Assembly: GCA_963782595.1 (NCBI GenBank)
Contig: CAWAKJ010000003.1
Location: 124,001 to 188,000, forward strand
Direction of reading: 5' to 3'
Source of the DNA: JAMQPK01 sp963782595
GTDB taxonomy: Bacteria; Acidobacteriota; Vicinamibacteria; Vicinamibacterales; JAMQPK01
Length of the DNA stretch: 64,000 nucleotides
In this document: positions 28,280 through 37,530 of the stretch, piece after piece
Position numbering within the stretch: position 1 is the first letter of the stretch
How the letters are laid out: each line of letters begins with the position of its first letter
Made by a program: the position numbers and the translations under genes
The notes under the pieces: generated by a model
What the model was told of the DNA's origin: nothing
The model's database searches: none
The model's input: the letters and a program-made list of their open reading frames with translations, nothing else

Positions 28280-29656
28280 TTACGTTACGGGGTTCGCCAG
28301 AACTGACGCGTCGCCAACGGCGGCGAACTGATACACCACGCGATCGCCTTCAAGGGTGGCGTACGCCACGCGCGCGCGATGACTGCCAGGGCCTTCGATT
28401 CGCCACCCATCATCCGAAGGCGCGAGCTTCATCTCGCGCCGATCTCGCCACCACCGATTGATTTCGCCCGGCAGCGTCAGCCAGAGGCCTTTTCGCTCGC
28501 GAAGATCGGTCAGGTGGCGCACCAGACCGAGGTAGACGTCGCGCTCGCGCGAGCCCGCCACGTAGTCAGGATGAGTGATCACGCTGACCAATCCATGGTG
28601 CTCGCTGATCAATCGAATCTGCTCTTTCCAGAGCGTCGTCGAATAGTCGTTCAGGATGTAGAACAGCGAGTAGTCCTGAATGGTCGTCAACGGAAGCTCG
28701 AGGATGTCGCCGACGAAATACGGCATCACCGTGCAGCATCCGCCACGCTGCGGCTCGAGGTGCGCCGCATTGGGCACGGACATGTCATACGAGAACTCGA
28801 ATGCCCCGAACCAGTCCTGCTCGCGGTACATCGCTCCGGAACGGAAACCGTTGCATCCGAATTCACGAGCGTGTTCGTTTATCCGCCGGGCCTGGCGCAA
28901 GAAGGCTTCCTTGCCGGCAAACAACTGTCCGTCGTGGTTGAGGTCGTGCAGGTTCACCTCGAAGCCGCGTTGACGCAACCGTGCAGCGGTGCGGCGCCAC
29001 ACGTCTTCGCGGCCCTCCGGAATCAACTGGAACGACGACTTCACGCCATACGCGTCGTCGATGTCCATCAGCTCGTCGCAGAAATCGAGGCCCGGCTGCC
29101 CCTCGATATCGTGGGTCATCATCCCGCACGCCGAGGCGCCGTCTGGCCAGAACCAGATGAATGGAATTCGCGATGTCGGCTGCGTCTTCAGCGCGAGCCT
29201 CATTGCGCTCTCCATCAGCACATCGACGGTGACATCGACGGGCCACTTGGGAAATGGAATCTTGTCCCAGCCGTTCAGGTGCGCCTTCTGCAGGTGCTTT
29301 CGAACGCCTACTCCCATGAACGGCCGAATGGAATAGTAGAGACGCCGGGCCGTTCCCCCGGCAGAGGTCTTCTGCAGCCAGTTGAAGCCATTTTGCCGGT
29401 ATCGTTCCTCCCTCAGGTTTGTCGCGACCTCCGAGAGATCGAAAGGCAGGGAGGGCCGCCCTTCAGACACCGTCACGGCGTCCGAGATGTCGGAGAGTGG
29501 ATCGTCGGCATACCCCGCCGGTTGACCGCCGGCAAATCGCCCAAACGCGACAGCATCACCAAATCTGAAATAACCCTCTCGCGGAGAGAGTTCGAGCTGT
29601 GTCCCGATTGACGCCAGATTGGCGGGGCAGCGGTAGTAGTCGAGAAACGCGTTCAT
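28280..29656 (-). CDS. Polysaccharide-cluster protein with deacetylase-like fold, function unknown
   Basis: The 458-residue protein has FIWFWPDGASACGMMTHDIE followed by DDAYGVKSSFQLIPEG and FEVNLHDLNHDGQLFAGKEA. An aspartate near strand 1 and a histidine-rich turn resemble the NodB-type carbohydrate esterase barrel (THD and H-D-L-N-H). The segment SLFYILNDYSTTLWKEQIRL and VITHPDYVAGSRERDVYLG follow. The N-terminal 130 residues are unlike the barrel. It is probably a divergent sugar deacetylase, but catalytic residues are not proven. It overlaps nothing and sits 12 bp from the oxidoreductase gene, in the same operon. Confidence 0.6.
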   Translation of the reverse strand: MNAFLDYYRCPANLASIGTQLELSPREGYFRFGDAVAFGRFAGGQPAGYADDPLSDISDAVTVSEGRPSLPFDLSEVATNLREERYRQNGFNWLQKTSAGGTARRLYYSIRPFMGVGVRKHLQKAHLNGWDKIPFPKWPVDVTVDVLMESAMRLALKTQPTSRIPFIWFWPDGASACGMMTHDIEGQPGLDFCDELMDIDDAYGVKSSFQLIPEGREDVWRRTAARLRQRGFEVNLHDLNHDGQLFAGKEAFLRQARRINEHAREFGCNGFRSGAMYREQDWFGAFEFSYDMSVPNAAHLEPQRGGCCTVMPYFVGDILELPLTTIQDYSLFYILNDYSTTLWKEQIRLISEHHGLVSVITHPDYVAGSRERDVYLGLVRHLTDLRERKGLWLTLPGEINRWWRDRREMKLAPSDDGWRIEGPGSHRARVAYATLEGDRVVYQFAAVGDASVLANPVT

Positions 29657-29668
29657 GAGCCGATCGAA

Positions 29669-30752
29669 CTACAGCACGATGACCCGGCCGCGATCCTTCA
29701 GGGACTGCTCGGCGGCTTCCAGCAGACGAACAACACGCAAGCCGGCAATCCCGTCGTTCGAGGGCGTCTTGCCTTCGAGAATGCAGTCGACGAAATATCC
29801 CAGCTCGACAGACAGCGCTTCGGTCGCGTCAACCTTGGGAGCCCAGACATCGCCCGATCGGTAACTGACCAGCAGATCGTAGACGCTCTGGCCGTTGGTG
29901 ATGTTGACGCCCTTGTCGTACACCTTGATCTTCTCGTCGGGCTCGAGGTCGTTCCAGACGAGCATCTTGTCGCGACCGCCAATCAGCGTCGTGCGAACTT
30001 TCACCGGAGACAGCCAGTTGACGTTGATGTGCGCCGTGACATTTCCTGGAAAAAACACCGTGATGTAGGCCATGTCGGCCAGGTCGTTGAAGTGATTGCC
30101 TCCCGTGGCCGCCACCGCTTCGGGCTGCTCCCGGAAGATGTAATCCATGATGGACAGATCGTGCGGCGCGAGATCCCAGACAACGCTCACGTCGTGCTGA
30201 AAGAGGCCGAGGTTGACCCGGGTGGAATCGAAGTAGTAGAGCTGGCCCAGGGTGCCGTTGTCGACGAGCTCGCGAATCTTCCGGACCGCGCCGCTGAAGA
30301 GGAAGGTGTGGTCCACCATGATTCGCAGGTTCTTCCTGCTTGCCAGCTCGATGAGCTCGATCGCTTGCGCGGAGGTCGCCGTGAACGGTTTTTCCACGAA
30401 GACGTGTTTGCCGTTTTCGAGCGCCTGTCTTCGCCAGGTCGAAATGCGTCCAGACGGGCGTGACGATCGCGACGGCATCGACGTGCGGCGATTCGAGCAC
30501 GTCGGCAAAATCGGTCGTCAGCTGAACGGCCGGATACGATTTCTGGGCGCGTTTCAGCGCTTTCACGTTCCTGTCGCAGACCGACACGACCTCGCAGCGG
30601 TCGAGCGCGCTCAGGTTTCTGACGATGTTCGGGCCCCAGTACCCGTACCCAATCACGCCAACGCGAATCGCATCTGAACTGTCGAGGTCTCGCGATTCCC
30701 GATCCGATAAGGCTGCGGCCGACAAGGCGGCAGCGGAAAATCCGATACTCAT
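29669..30752 (-). pseudogene. Gfo/Idh/MocA sugar-nucleotide oxidoreductase (WbpB/WlbA-like), interrupted by a +1 frameshift
   Basis: The N-terminal frame shows IRVGVIGYGYWGPNIVRNLS (NAD-binding GxGxxG) and AVAIVTPVWTHFDLA, then loses register. The other frame resumes as RQALENGKHVFVEKPFTATS, with the EKP lysine of the family, then MVDHTFLFSGAVRKIRELVD and WDLAPHDLSIMDYIF to the stop at 29669. The shift is at 30428-30433, where GCGAAGACAG should probably be GCGAGACAG. 1084 bp is 3n+1. The enzyme would oxidise C3 of a UDP-N-acetyl-hexuronate before transamination. Its ATG overlaps the stop of the acetyltransferase gene by 4 bp. Confidence 0.83.
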
Positions 30753-31255
30753 AGGGGTTCCTCTGGTTGGGGACGTGAACGAAGGATCCGTGCTGGATTG
30801 CCTGCGACGACCGCGCCCGCAGGCACGTCGCGCGTCACGACGCTGCCGGCGCCGACCATGGCCCCTTCTCCGATGGTCACCTTCGACAGGATCGTCGCGC
30901 CCGATCCGATCGATGCGCCTTTCTTGACGAGCGTGCTCTCGACCTTCCAGTCGTCAGCTGTCTGCAGGTCACCCGCCGCTGTCGTCGCTCTCGGGTGCGA
31001 ATCGTTGATGAACATCACGCCGTGGCCGATGAACACCTGATCTTCGATCGTGACACCCTCGCAGATGAACGTGTGGCTGGAGACTTTGCATCGCCGTCCC
31101 ACTCTGGCATTTTTCTGAATCTCGACGAACGCGCCGATCTTCGTTTCGTCGCCGATCTCGCATCCGTACAGGTTGATGAACCTGGCGAGCTTGACGTCTC
31201 TTCCGAGCTTGACGTCCGGGGCGATGCACAGATAGTCAGACGAAGACTGAATCAT
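30749..31255 (-). CDS. Hexapeptide-repeat N-acetyltransferase, WbpD/WlbB-like
   Basis: The 168-residue left-handed beta-helix protein starts MIQSSSDYLCIAPDVKLGRD. It has the I-G/V-G hexapeptide pattern (IGDETKIGAFVEIQKNARVG, FICEGVTIEDQVFIGHGVMF) and the active-site loop INDSHPRA, followed by GSGATILSKVTIGEGAMVGA and VVAGNPARIL. Length and loop match WbpD-type acetyltransferases that acetylate the 3-amino group of the UDP-diamino-uronate. It is the middle gene of the WbpB-D-E-like set. Trimeric and cytoplasmic in known relatives. Confidence 0.85.
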   Translation of the reverse strand: MIQSSSDYLCIAPDVKLGRDVKLARFINLYGCEIGDETKIGAFVEIQKNARVGRRCKVSSHTFICEGVTIEDQVFIGHGVMFINDSHPRATTAAGDLQTADDWKVESTLVKKGASIGSGATILSKVTIGEGAMVGAGSVVTRDVPAGAVVAGNPARILRSRPQPEEPL

Positions 31256-31264
31256 GGGTTGAAT

Positions 31265-32391
31265 CTAGTGCGCTCCTTTTCCTGAAATGACCGCGCGCGG
31301 CGTGGCCAGCAGAATCTTGATGTCGGTCCACACTGAGTAGTTTCTGGCGTAGCGAAGATCCAGCCGAACCATCTCGTCGAACGTCGTCTGGCTTCGCCCA
31401 GTGACCTGCCAGAGACCGGTGATGCCGGGTTTCGCTTCGAGCAGACGGCGACGGTGCCAGCGTTTGTACCGCGCCACTTCGTACAGCAGCGGTGGGCGTG
31501 GGCCGACAAGGGACATGTCTCCCGTCAGCACGTTCCAGAACTGCGGGAACTCGTCGAGGCTCGATCTGCGAAGCAAGTGTCCCAGCGGCGTCACGCGCGG
31601 ATCGTCCACGATCTTGAACACCACGTTCGTCCGGGGTTCGGCCGACGCGCTGGACTGGATGAAGTTCTCGACGTATTGCTGATGAATCCGATGGTCGGCA
31701 TTCACGTGCATGGTGCGGAACTTGAACATCGAAAACGTTCGGCCTGCCTCTCCGACACGCTGTTGCCTGTAGAACACGGGCCCCTTCGATGTGAGCTTGA
31801 CAAGCGCTGAAACGAACAGAAACACGGGCGAAAATGCGATCAGCAACGCCGTGCTGCCCGCGATGTCCAGCGCCCGCTTTGCGGCCCTCCTGGCCCCTTC
31901 TTCGCGCATTCGCCGGTCACCGGCGCCTTCGAACAACACCGGCGGGATAAGGTCGCGGTGAGGGGAGCAGACCTCCAGCCGTATCGAGCACCAGCTCATG
32001 TTCTCGCGCGTCAGCCAGCGGAGCAGCTTCCTGCTGGATCGAGGAAGCGACAGTCGTCGCGGTGTCCGCCGGACCGCAATCGTCGAGGGAGCGAATGAGG
32101 CCGAGGACAGCCCCGTCCTCGAACCATCCGATGAGGTCGGCATCGAGCGTCGATTGCGACAGGTTCTCGACAAAGTTCGCCCGTCGCGCCTGCGGTGCGT
32201 TGCGTCTGTCGAGGGAAATGAGCACCAGGACGAATGCGTCTTCGAACCGGTCCGCCCGCTTGCGCTCTCGGATGAGCGCGTCCCTGAAGAGCTTCTCGCT
32301 GAGCACGTCGTGCCGCGCGACGCGCGGGCGCTCGTTGCTGTGCTGCGTACGTCGCTGCGGGCGATCGTGAATTGTTTGGAAGACTGCTCAT
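31265..32391 (-). pseudogene. Initiating undecaprenyl-phosphate sugar phosphotransferase, one or two +1 frameshifts
   Basis: The C-terminal part is a clear WbaP/PssY-type bacterial sugar transferase: AAKRALDIAGSTALLIAFSP (membrane hairpin), GPVFYRQQRVGEAGRTFSMF, LRRSSLDEFPQFWNVLTGDM and SLVGPRPPLLYEVARYKRWH, then KPGITGLWQVTGRS. It starts glycan assembly by loading the first sugar phosphate on undecaprenyl phosphate. The N-terminal domain (LSEKLFRDALIRERKRADRF) is in another frame that meets the first at about 31972-32000. A further +1 switch near 32310 would connect the N-terminus to ATG 32389-32391. If that is wrong, GTG 32304-32306 is the start. Confidence 0.8.
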
Positions 32392-32397
32392 TGAAGG

Positions 32398-32830
32398 CTA
32401 CGCTCCGTTCCTGCCGCCGAGGCGGATGATGCGCACCCGCAGATTGCGCGAATCTGCGGATGAGAGCTGCTTCTTCAGTTCGACGAGCACTCTGTCCGCG
32501 ATGATGGATGCCGCTCCGTCGGCCGCGTTCACGCCTTGCGCCAGCACGGCTGCCGCGACCTGCCTTTCCAGGTACCAGCCCACGAAGTCAACTTCGCGCA
32601 CCGCCGCACCCAGGCCCCGAAGAAGCGCGGTCGCCGTGAAGTATGTAAGCTTCGCGCGGCGGCCAGGGTGCTGCCTGATGGAGACCAGAACAAGGTAGAG
32701 AAACCGCTGCGAACGTTCGGCGCGCGTGCGCTCGACAGCCAGGAAATGCCTGAATGCCGGCTTCGTTGTAGGCCAGACAGACCTGTCCGCTGCGAAACCT
32801 GACACGGAATGGGATCGAGTCGAGCGCCAC
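32398..32830 (-). pseudogene. Small protein resembling the N-terminal domain of the neighbouring sugar transferase, +1 frameshift
   Basis: From GTG 32828-32830 one frame reads MALDSIPFRVRFRSGQVCLA and YNEAG. A base later the other frame continues FRHFLAVERTRAERSQRFLY, LVLVSIRQ and YFTATALLRGLGAAVREVDF with VGWYLERQVAAAVLAQGVNA. This resembles the start of the adjacent sugar transferase (RDALIRERKRADRFEDAFVL and ADLIGWFEDGAVLGLIRS): the arrangement of a degenerate GGDEF-like domain without catalytic residues. The shift is near 32756; 433 bp is 3n+1. A regulatory or scaffold role for the transferase is possible, but this is inference. Confidence 0.6.
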
Positions 32831-32850
32831 ACTCGTGTGATGGGTTGGGA

Positions 32851-33720
32851 TCAGCGCCTGGAGCGCGGCGCGCCGTACTGACTGTAGTAGCCGGCATCCG
32901 CAATACGACGCTCTTCGACGCAGTTCAACACGGTTCCTGTAATCGCTTCCGGCCCGCCAAGCTCGGCGACTGCCCGCTCGATGGCGGCGGCCGGCGTCGA
33001 GCCGGCACAGATCACCAGGAGGACCTCGCCGACGAGCCGTGCGAGAACCTGGGCATCCGTCAGCACTCCGACGGGGGGCGTGTCGATGAGTACCCAGTCA
33101 AAGCGTGCGGCGCATTTTTCGAGCACTTCCCTCATACGCCGCGAGCTCAGGCCGACCAACGGCGTCGGGCCCGGCTTTCCGGCCGTCAAGGCGCTCAAGC
33201 GCTCCGACGCTTCGGTGAATGGCAGCTCATGATGACCGTCCAGAAGCGCTTCGCTCAGGCCGCGCTCGTTCGGAATATCCAGAATGGTGTGCAGCGATGG
33301 GCAGCGGAGGTCGGCGTCAATTACGAGCACCCGGCGCCCGTACGACTCGCTGAGGGTAAGAGCGAGGTTGACAACTGTGAGCGTTTTGCCTTCATGCGGC
33401 AACGCGCTGGTGATCATCACGGTTTTCGTGTGGTTCTGCGCCTGCGCCTCGTGCAGCATCGCCCCAAGCCTGCGGTACTGCTCGAGCGAAAGAGTACTCG
33501 ATGCGCCCGTGACCAGGCGGGCCTGAAGATCCGCGTCTTGGTGCAGCTTCCGCCTCGGCATTTCTACCGTTTCTGCGGGGGAGTCCGGAACGTGTTGTTC
33601 TACGTCCTCGTGCCCATACTGACTCAGCGGCGCGAATTGACCCGGCTGGAACGGAATGACCTCGGCACTGGCGCCGTCCGCGCCTTCGGAAATTCTCAGC
33701 GCTTCGTCGATTCGGCTCAT
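32851..33720 (-). CDS. CpsD/CapB-type bacterial tyrosine kinase (P-loop)
   Basis: The 289-residue protein begins MSRIDEALRISEG, as XrtA-associated tyrosine kinases do. It has Walker A ITSALPHEGKTLTVVNLALT, Walker A' VLVIDADLRCPSLH and Walker B-like FDWVLIDTPPVGVLTDAQV. The short C-terminal tail ADAGYYSQYG contains three tyrosines that would be autophosphorylated. With the Wzz protein it controls polymer length and export by phosphorylation cycles at the inner membrane. The ATG overlaps the stop of the AAA ATPase gene by 4 bp. Confidence 0.9.
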   Translation of the reverse strand: MSRIDEALRISEGADGASAEVIPFQPGQFAPLSQYGHEDVEQHVPDSPAETVEMPRRKLHQDADLQARLVTGASSTLSLEQYRRLGAMLHEAQAQNHTKTVMITSALPHEGKTLTVVNLALTLSESYGRRVLVIDADLRCPSLHTILDIPNERGLSEALLDGHHELPFTEASERLSALTAGKPGPTPLVGLSSRRMREVLEKCAARFDWVLIDTPPVGVLTDAQVLARLVGEVLLVICAGSTPAAAIERAVAELGGPEAITGTVLNCVEERRIADAGYYSQYGAPRSRR

Positions 33721-34640
33721 TTGGCGATGATCGCCCGCGGCGCCTCACGACGCTGCCTCACGACCGATGCTGCGGCTGAGGGGCGCTCTCCGCCGCCGGT
33801 CAGATGAAGATCGTGGCAAACCTCGACGACGATGGCCCGGTCGACGGGTTGGCGTCCGAGCGCCATACCGCTAATCAGGGCGTTGTCGCAGATCACGCTG
33901 ACCATTCTCGGAATGCCACCCGAATATTGATGAATGAGCATGACGGCCTCCCGGCTGAAGATGCTCAAGGGCTCGCCGCCGGCCTTCCGAATCCGGCTCG
34001 CGATGTAGGCACCCGTCTCGACCAGGTCGAAGGGCTCGAGCTCGCATCGCAGCGCCACGCGCTGCTTCAGTTGCCGCAGGTTCGGCTCCTCGAGCCGGGC
34101 TCCCAACTCCGGTTGCCCCGCCAGGATCAACGGCAGCAGCTTGGTCGAGTGTGTTTCGATGTTCGCGAGTAGACGTACCTCCTCGAGCAGATCGACGCTG
34201 AGGCTCTGGGCTTCGTCGATCACGAGCGCCGTGATCTCCCCGCAGGCGTGACGTTCTCGAAGCAGCCGCTCGAGACGCTCGAGCAGGAGCGGCTTCGACT
34301 CACCGGATTCGGGACCCAGATCGAACTTGAGCGCGAGCAGCCGCATGAAGTCGTCCGTGCGACCGACAGGATTATTCAGGTAGACGCAACGGACCTGGCG
34401 GCACCTCTCGGACTCGAGCGCTGCCCGGAGGAGCGTCGTCTTGCCGGTTCCGGCCTCGCCAATCAACAGCGTGAGAGAACGTGCCGACAGGAGCCCGTAC
34501 TGCAGATTGCTGAGCGCCTCGCGCTGTCTCTTCGTGAGGAACAGGTAATTCGGATCTGCGGTGAGCTCGAATGGCCGCTCGGACAGGCCATAGAAACGCT
34601 CGTACGTCGGACGAGCCGCAGCTACGACTGGAATCGCCAT
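33717..34640 (-). CDS. ExeA-like AAA ATPase of the XrtA-associated type
   Basis: From ATG 34638-34640 (MAIPVVAAARPTYERFYGLS) the protein is 307 residues. ERPFELTADPNYLFLTKRQR followed by LTLLIGEAGTGKTTLLRAAL (Walker A), ITALVIDEAQSLSVDLLEEV (Walker B) and LPLILAGQPELGARL are characteristic of the secretion ATPase family (TIGR03015-like). The frame is open upstream into the Wzz gene, giving an 824-residue ORF, but this fusion comes from a frameshift in wzz. The two genes really overlap by about 19 bp, and this start is just after the Wzz C-terminal helix. It probably energises or regulates polysaccharide export with the tyrosine kinase. Confidence 0.82.
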   Translation of the reverse strand: MAIPVVAAARPTYERFYGLSERPFELTADPNYLFLTKRQREALSNLQYGLLSARSLTLLIGEAGTGKTTLLRAALESERCRQVRCVYLNNPVGRTDDFMRLLALKFDLGPESGESKPLLLERLERLLRERHACGEITALVIDEAQSLSVDLLEEVRLLANIETHSTKLLPLILAGQPELGARLEEPNLRQLKQRVALRCELEPFDLVETGAYIASRIRKAGGEPLSIFSREAVMLIHQYSGGIPRMVSVICDNALISGMALGRQPVDRAIVVEVCHDLHLTGGGERPSAAASVVRQRREAPRAIIAK

Positions 34641-36191
34641 ACCACCACCACCGCGGCCGCTGCCAGCAGAAGCGCCGTGCCGCCTGCGTCTATCGCCAAT
34701 CTGCGACAGTTTCGCCTTCCGGCGTTCACGCCTGGAAACCATCACGGGAATCGATGCGAGCACGGGTAACGAGAGTGCCTCGAGTACCTCTTCCGCGCAC
34801 CTGAAGCTCGAGTCCCGGCGCTCGAGCAGCCAGACACCAAGGAGGCCCAGCACGAGTCCGGCGGTGGCGCCCGACGAGAGGACCGCCAGGCGCTGGAGCT
34901 GGTTGTCGGGTCGCTCGGGTCGCGACGCGACGTCAACCAGGCGGAACTGCTCGCCGATCTGGCGCCGTTCGAGGTTCGCGGCGATGACGGAGTCTTCCCG
35001 TTTCATGAGAAGACTCATGTACGCGGTCTGCATGGTGCTGTAGTCACGAGTCAACTCGACAAGCTCGGATTCCCTCGTTGGAACAGCGTCTACCTTTGCC
35101 TGGTACTCCTCGATGGTCTGCTTCAGACGCGTCTCTTCGTTCCGGTTGGCCGCGAGTTGAAAATCAAGAACGGTCAGCTCAGCTTGGAAATCGCGAATCC
35201 TCTTCTGCTGCGCCGCCTCGGCTGATGTCACGGGCCTCTCACGCGTCGATTGGGTGCCGTCTGCCGCGACCTCGCTCTCCATTCGGGCGGTCAGTTCGGC
35301 AACCAGACGCTCGAGGCTGACGACTTCGGGATGGTCCGCTGTGTAGCGCTGCAGAACGCTCTCGAGACGCGCGCGCGCGAGCTCGAGTTGTTGTGCCGTG
35401 AGCTGAGCAGGCACATCATCTGGTCCCGGCGCCGGCGGAGTCGCGGGCACGGGGGACAATGCCAGCGTGTCGGCGAGTTGCCGCTCGATGAGCAACCGCC
35501 GTTCCTGGGCGCGATTGGTCGATTCGTTCAGGGATTGCAGCTGCAGGTTGGCGTTTTGAATCGCCTGCAGATTTCCCTGCAGTTGCGTAGGCATCTGTCC
35601 TGCGTGGCTCTTGCGATATTCCTCGAGCTTCTTTTCCTGTTCGATGAGACGCCGCTTCGCTTCTGCGAGCTGCGTGTCCAGAAACTCGCTGGTGCTGTCG
35701 GCCTGGGCCTCGCGATCTTTCGAGTTCTGATCGATGTAGAGCGAGGCCAATCGCTCGGTCACCTTCCGTGCTGTTTCGGGATTGTTGCTGACGTAGCTCA
35801 CGCGAAAAGAGTCAATGTTCATCCCCGTCCCGCTGGTCCTGACGTCGCGCCGCATCATCTGGACGACATCCTCCATGACGCCGCGTGCCCGCTCAGTCTG
35901 GTAGAGATCCATTTCCTGGATGATGCGCTCGAGCCGGGAACGGCTGAGAATCTGGTCCGTGATGGCGGGAAGGCGCTCTTCGACGGACTCGCTCACGGTC
36001 GGCTTGACGTAGTTATCGGGGACCTGCTGCGGAATCACGACAATCAACGCCTCGGAGCGATACCGTTCGGGAGCATGGCGCGCGAGGAGCGGTGCGATCG
36101 CCACGCCGAGCGCGAACGGGACGAGAATGAGCCATCGACGTTGGGCGATCACGCTGGCGATCTCGCTGAGCGAATATTTTCTGACGGACAT
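34622..36191 (-). CDS. Wzz/GumC chain-length determinant, C-terminus displaced by a +1 frameshift
   Basis: The protein starts MSVRKYSLSEIASVIAQRRW with the first membrane helix (LILVPFALGVAIAPLLA), the Wzz beta-strands (ERYRSEALIVVIPQQVPDNY), a long coiled-coil region (AEAKRRLIEQEKKLEEYRKS), the GNVR segment (VPTRESELVELTRDYSTMQT) and a second helix LVLGLLGVWLLE. As written, the frame then reads into the AAA ATPase. Shifting +1 at about 34697-34712 gives LAIDAGGTALLLAAAAVVVW then RFQS and a TAG at 34622-34624, a normal third helix and end. 1570 bp is 3n+1. It is an inner-membrane protein setting chain length. Confidence 0.82.
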
Positions 36192-36210
36192 CCCGTCTGT
36201 CCCTGCTTTC

Positions 36211-37527
36211 TTATCGAAACGGTTGACCGAAGAACGTGAACCCTACCCGTACGCCGCGCTGCGCGGACATGCCAGGGAGGCCGGCCGCCAGGGGTGCGCG
36301 TTCGCTGAAATCGTAGGAGTACTGGAAGTATTCGGAATAGACCGCGAAGGTACGCGACAACGCCCACCTGATTCTGGCATCGCCGGCATAAGTGCCAAAG
36401 TGTTTGGTCCCGCGAACAAGTGCTGATTCGGCGCTTGCATACACGCCCGACGCCGATACATCGACGCGACGGCCAATCACGCCAACCAGCGTGAGCCGCG
36501 CGCCGTTTGTCAACATCGGACCGCTGAGCCCTGGCAGGTTATCCAGGCTGCGGCTGTAACTCGCCACTGCCCGCCACTTCAGCAGGAACGGGTAATTGAC
36601 GCTTGCCTCCCCCTGCCATGCATACAGCGGTCGTGCCGTGGCGGTTGACCCAAGTAGGGTCAGGAACGACTCGGGGTATTCGAACCGGCTTGTCGAGACA
36701 TTGATGCCAAGCGACACACGGCGCGTCACCGAGAGCGGCGGTGTGTACTCCACACCAATCGTTGCACGGTGCGATGTCGTCGTGCCCATGCCCATACCGA
36801 TCTCGCCGCGGCTGTATCCGTAGCCGCCCGATACTGCTGATGTCCGTGACAGAGCCCGGGAGAGTGTCGCGCCGACCCCGGACGTCGCGAGGTTTGGAGG
36901 CGCCAGGAGCTGCGTCCTGAAGTCCGTGAGGCTGTATTCGGCCGTCGTCGTCAGACGGGTTTCCCGTGGGGAACCAAACCCGAGCGCCATTCTTGTCTGG
37001 TACGAGTACGACTTGTTCTGGCCGATTCGATATTCGGGGTTGGCCGAAACCGTTTCTCCGGGCTCGAGCGGCACCGTCGCTGAAAGCAGCTGGTAAAAGT
37101 AGGAGGGCGCGTACGCGGCCCCTTGAGAGATCTCGAGGTTCCCTCGCTTCGGCAGGCGGACGTTGGCTCCGGCGTACAGGTTCTGACTCCCCGCGGCCAT
37201 GCGATCGAGCCGATGGACATACCGGAGGGAACCTGACGCGGTGCCGAACAACTGCACGCGCCCGCGATCCCATGCGTATTCGCCCGATCCGCCGAGCATC
37301 GTGGAGTGCCGGCCAGCCTGCAGGTCATTCACCGGCAATAGCGGTCGCAGCTCGCTCGGCACGTCGCTCTCGACGGTCTCGGCCATTGTCACCTGCACCT
37401 TCAGGTTGTCTCCAACGGTATCGAGACGAGTCGCTCCGAACAATCCGCCTGCGACGCCCTGCGCGAGAGCGGGAGTCGCGACTGTCAATGCCCAGAAGAC
37501 GAGCGCGAATGAAAGACGGGAATCCAT
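36211..37527 (-). CDS. Outer-membrane beta-barrel protein of the polysaccharide export locus
   Basis: The 438-residue protein has a signal peptide (MDSRLSFALVFWALTVATPALAQ). It is followed by alternating amphipathic strands such as GRVQLFGTASGSLRYVHRLD, YSYQTRMALGFGSPRETRLT and SHRATIGVEYTPPLSVTRRV, with an aromatic C-terminal strand (RGVRVGFTFFGQPF), the pattern of an outer-membrane barrel. Located between wza-like and wzz genes, it may form or assist the export pore, similar to barrels seen in other EPS loci. No family name can be assigned. Confidence 0.75.
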   Translation of the reverse strand: MDSRLSFALVFWALTVATPALAQGVAGGLFGATRLDTVGDNLKVQVTMAETVESDVPSELRPLLPVNDLQAGRHSTMLGGSGEYAWDRGRVQLFGTASGSLRYVHRLDRMAAGSQNLYAGANVRLPKRGNLEISQGAAYAPSYFYQLLSATVPLEPGETVSANPEYRIGQNKSYSYQTRMALGFGSPRETRLTTTAEYSLTDFRTQLLAPPNLATSGVGATLSRALSRTSAVSGGYGYSRGEIGMGMGTTTSHRATIGVEYTPPLSVTRRVSLGINVSTSRFEYPESFLTLLGSTATARPLYAWQGEASVNYPFLLKWRAVASYSRSLDNLPGLSGPMLTNGARLTLVGVIGRRVDVSASGVYASAESALVRGTKHFGTYAGDARIRWALSRTFAVYSEYFQYSYDFSERAPLAAGLPGMSAQRGVRVGFTFFGQPFR

Positions 37528-37530
37528 GGC

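Noticed and set aside
29829..30752. A 307-residue oxidoreductase as annotated by its first frame
   Set aside because: After residue 109 the residues become arginine-rich nonsense, while the other frame carries the conserved EKP half.
33717..36191. A single 824-residue Wzz-ATPase fusion protein
   Set aside because: The C-terminal helix and stop of Wzz are found one frame over, and the ATPase has its own ATG in the overlap, so the fusion depends on one extra base.
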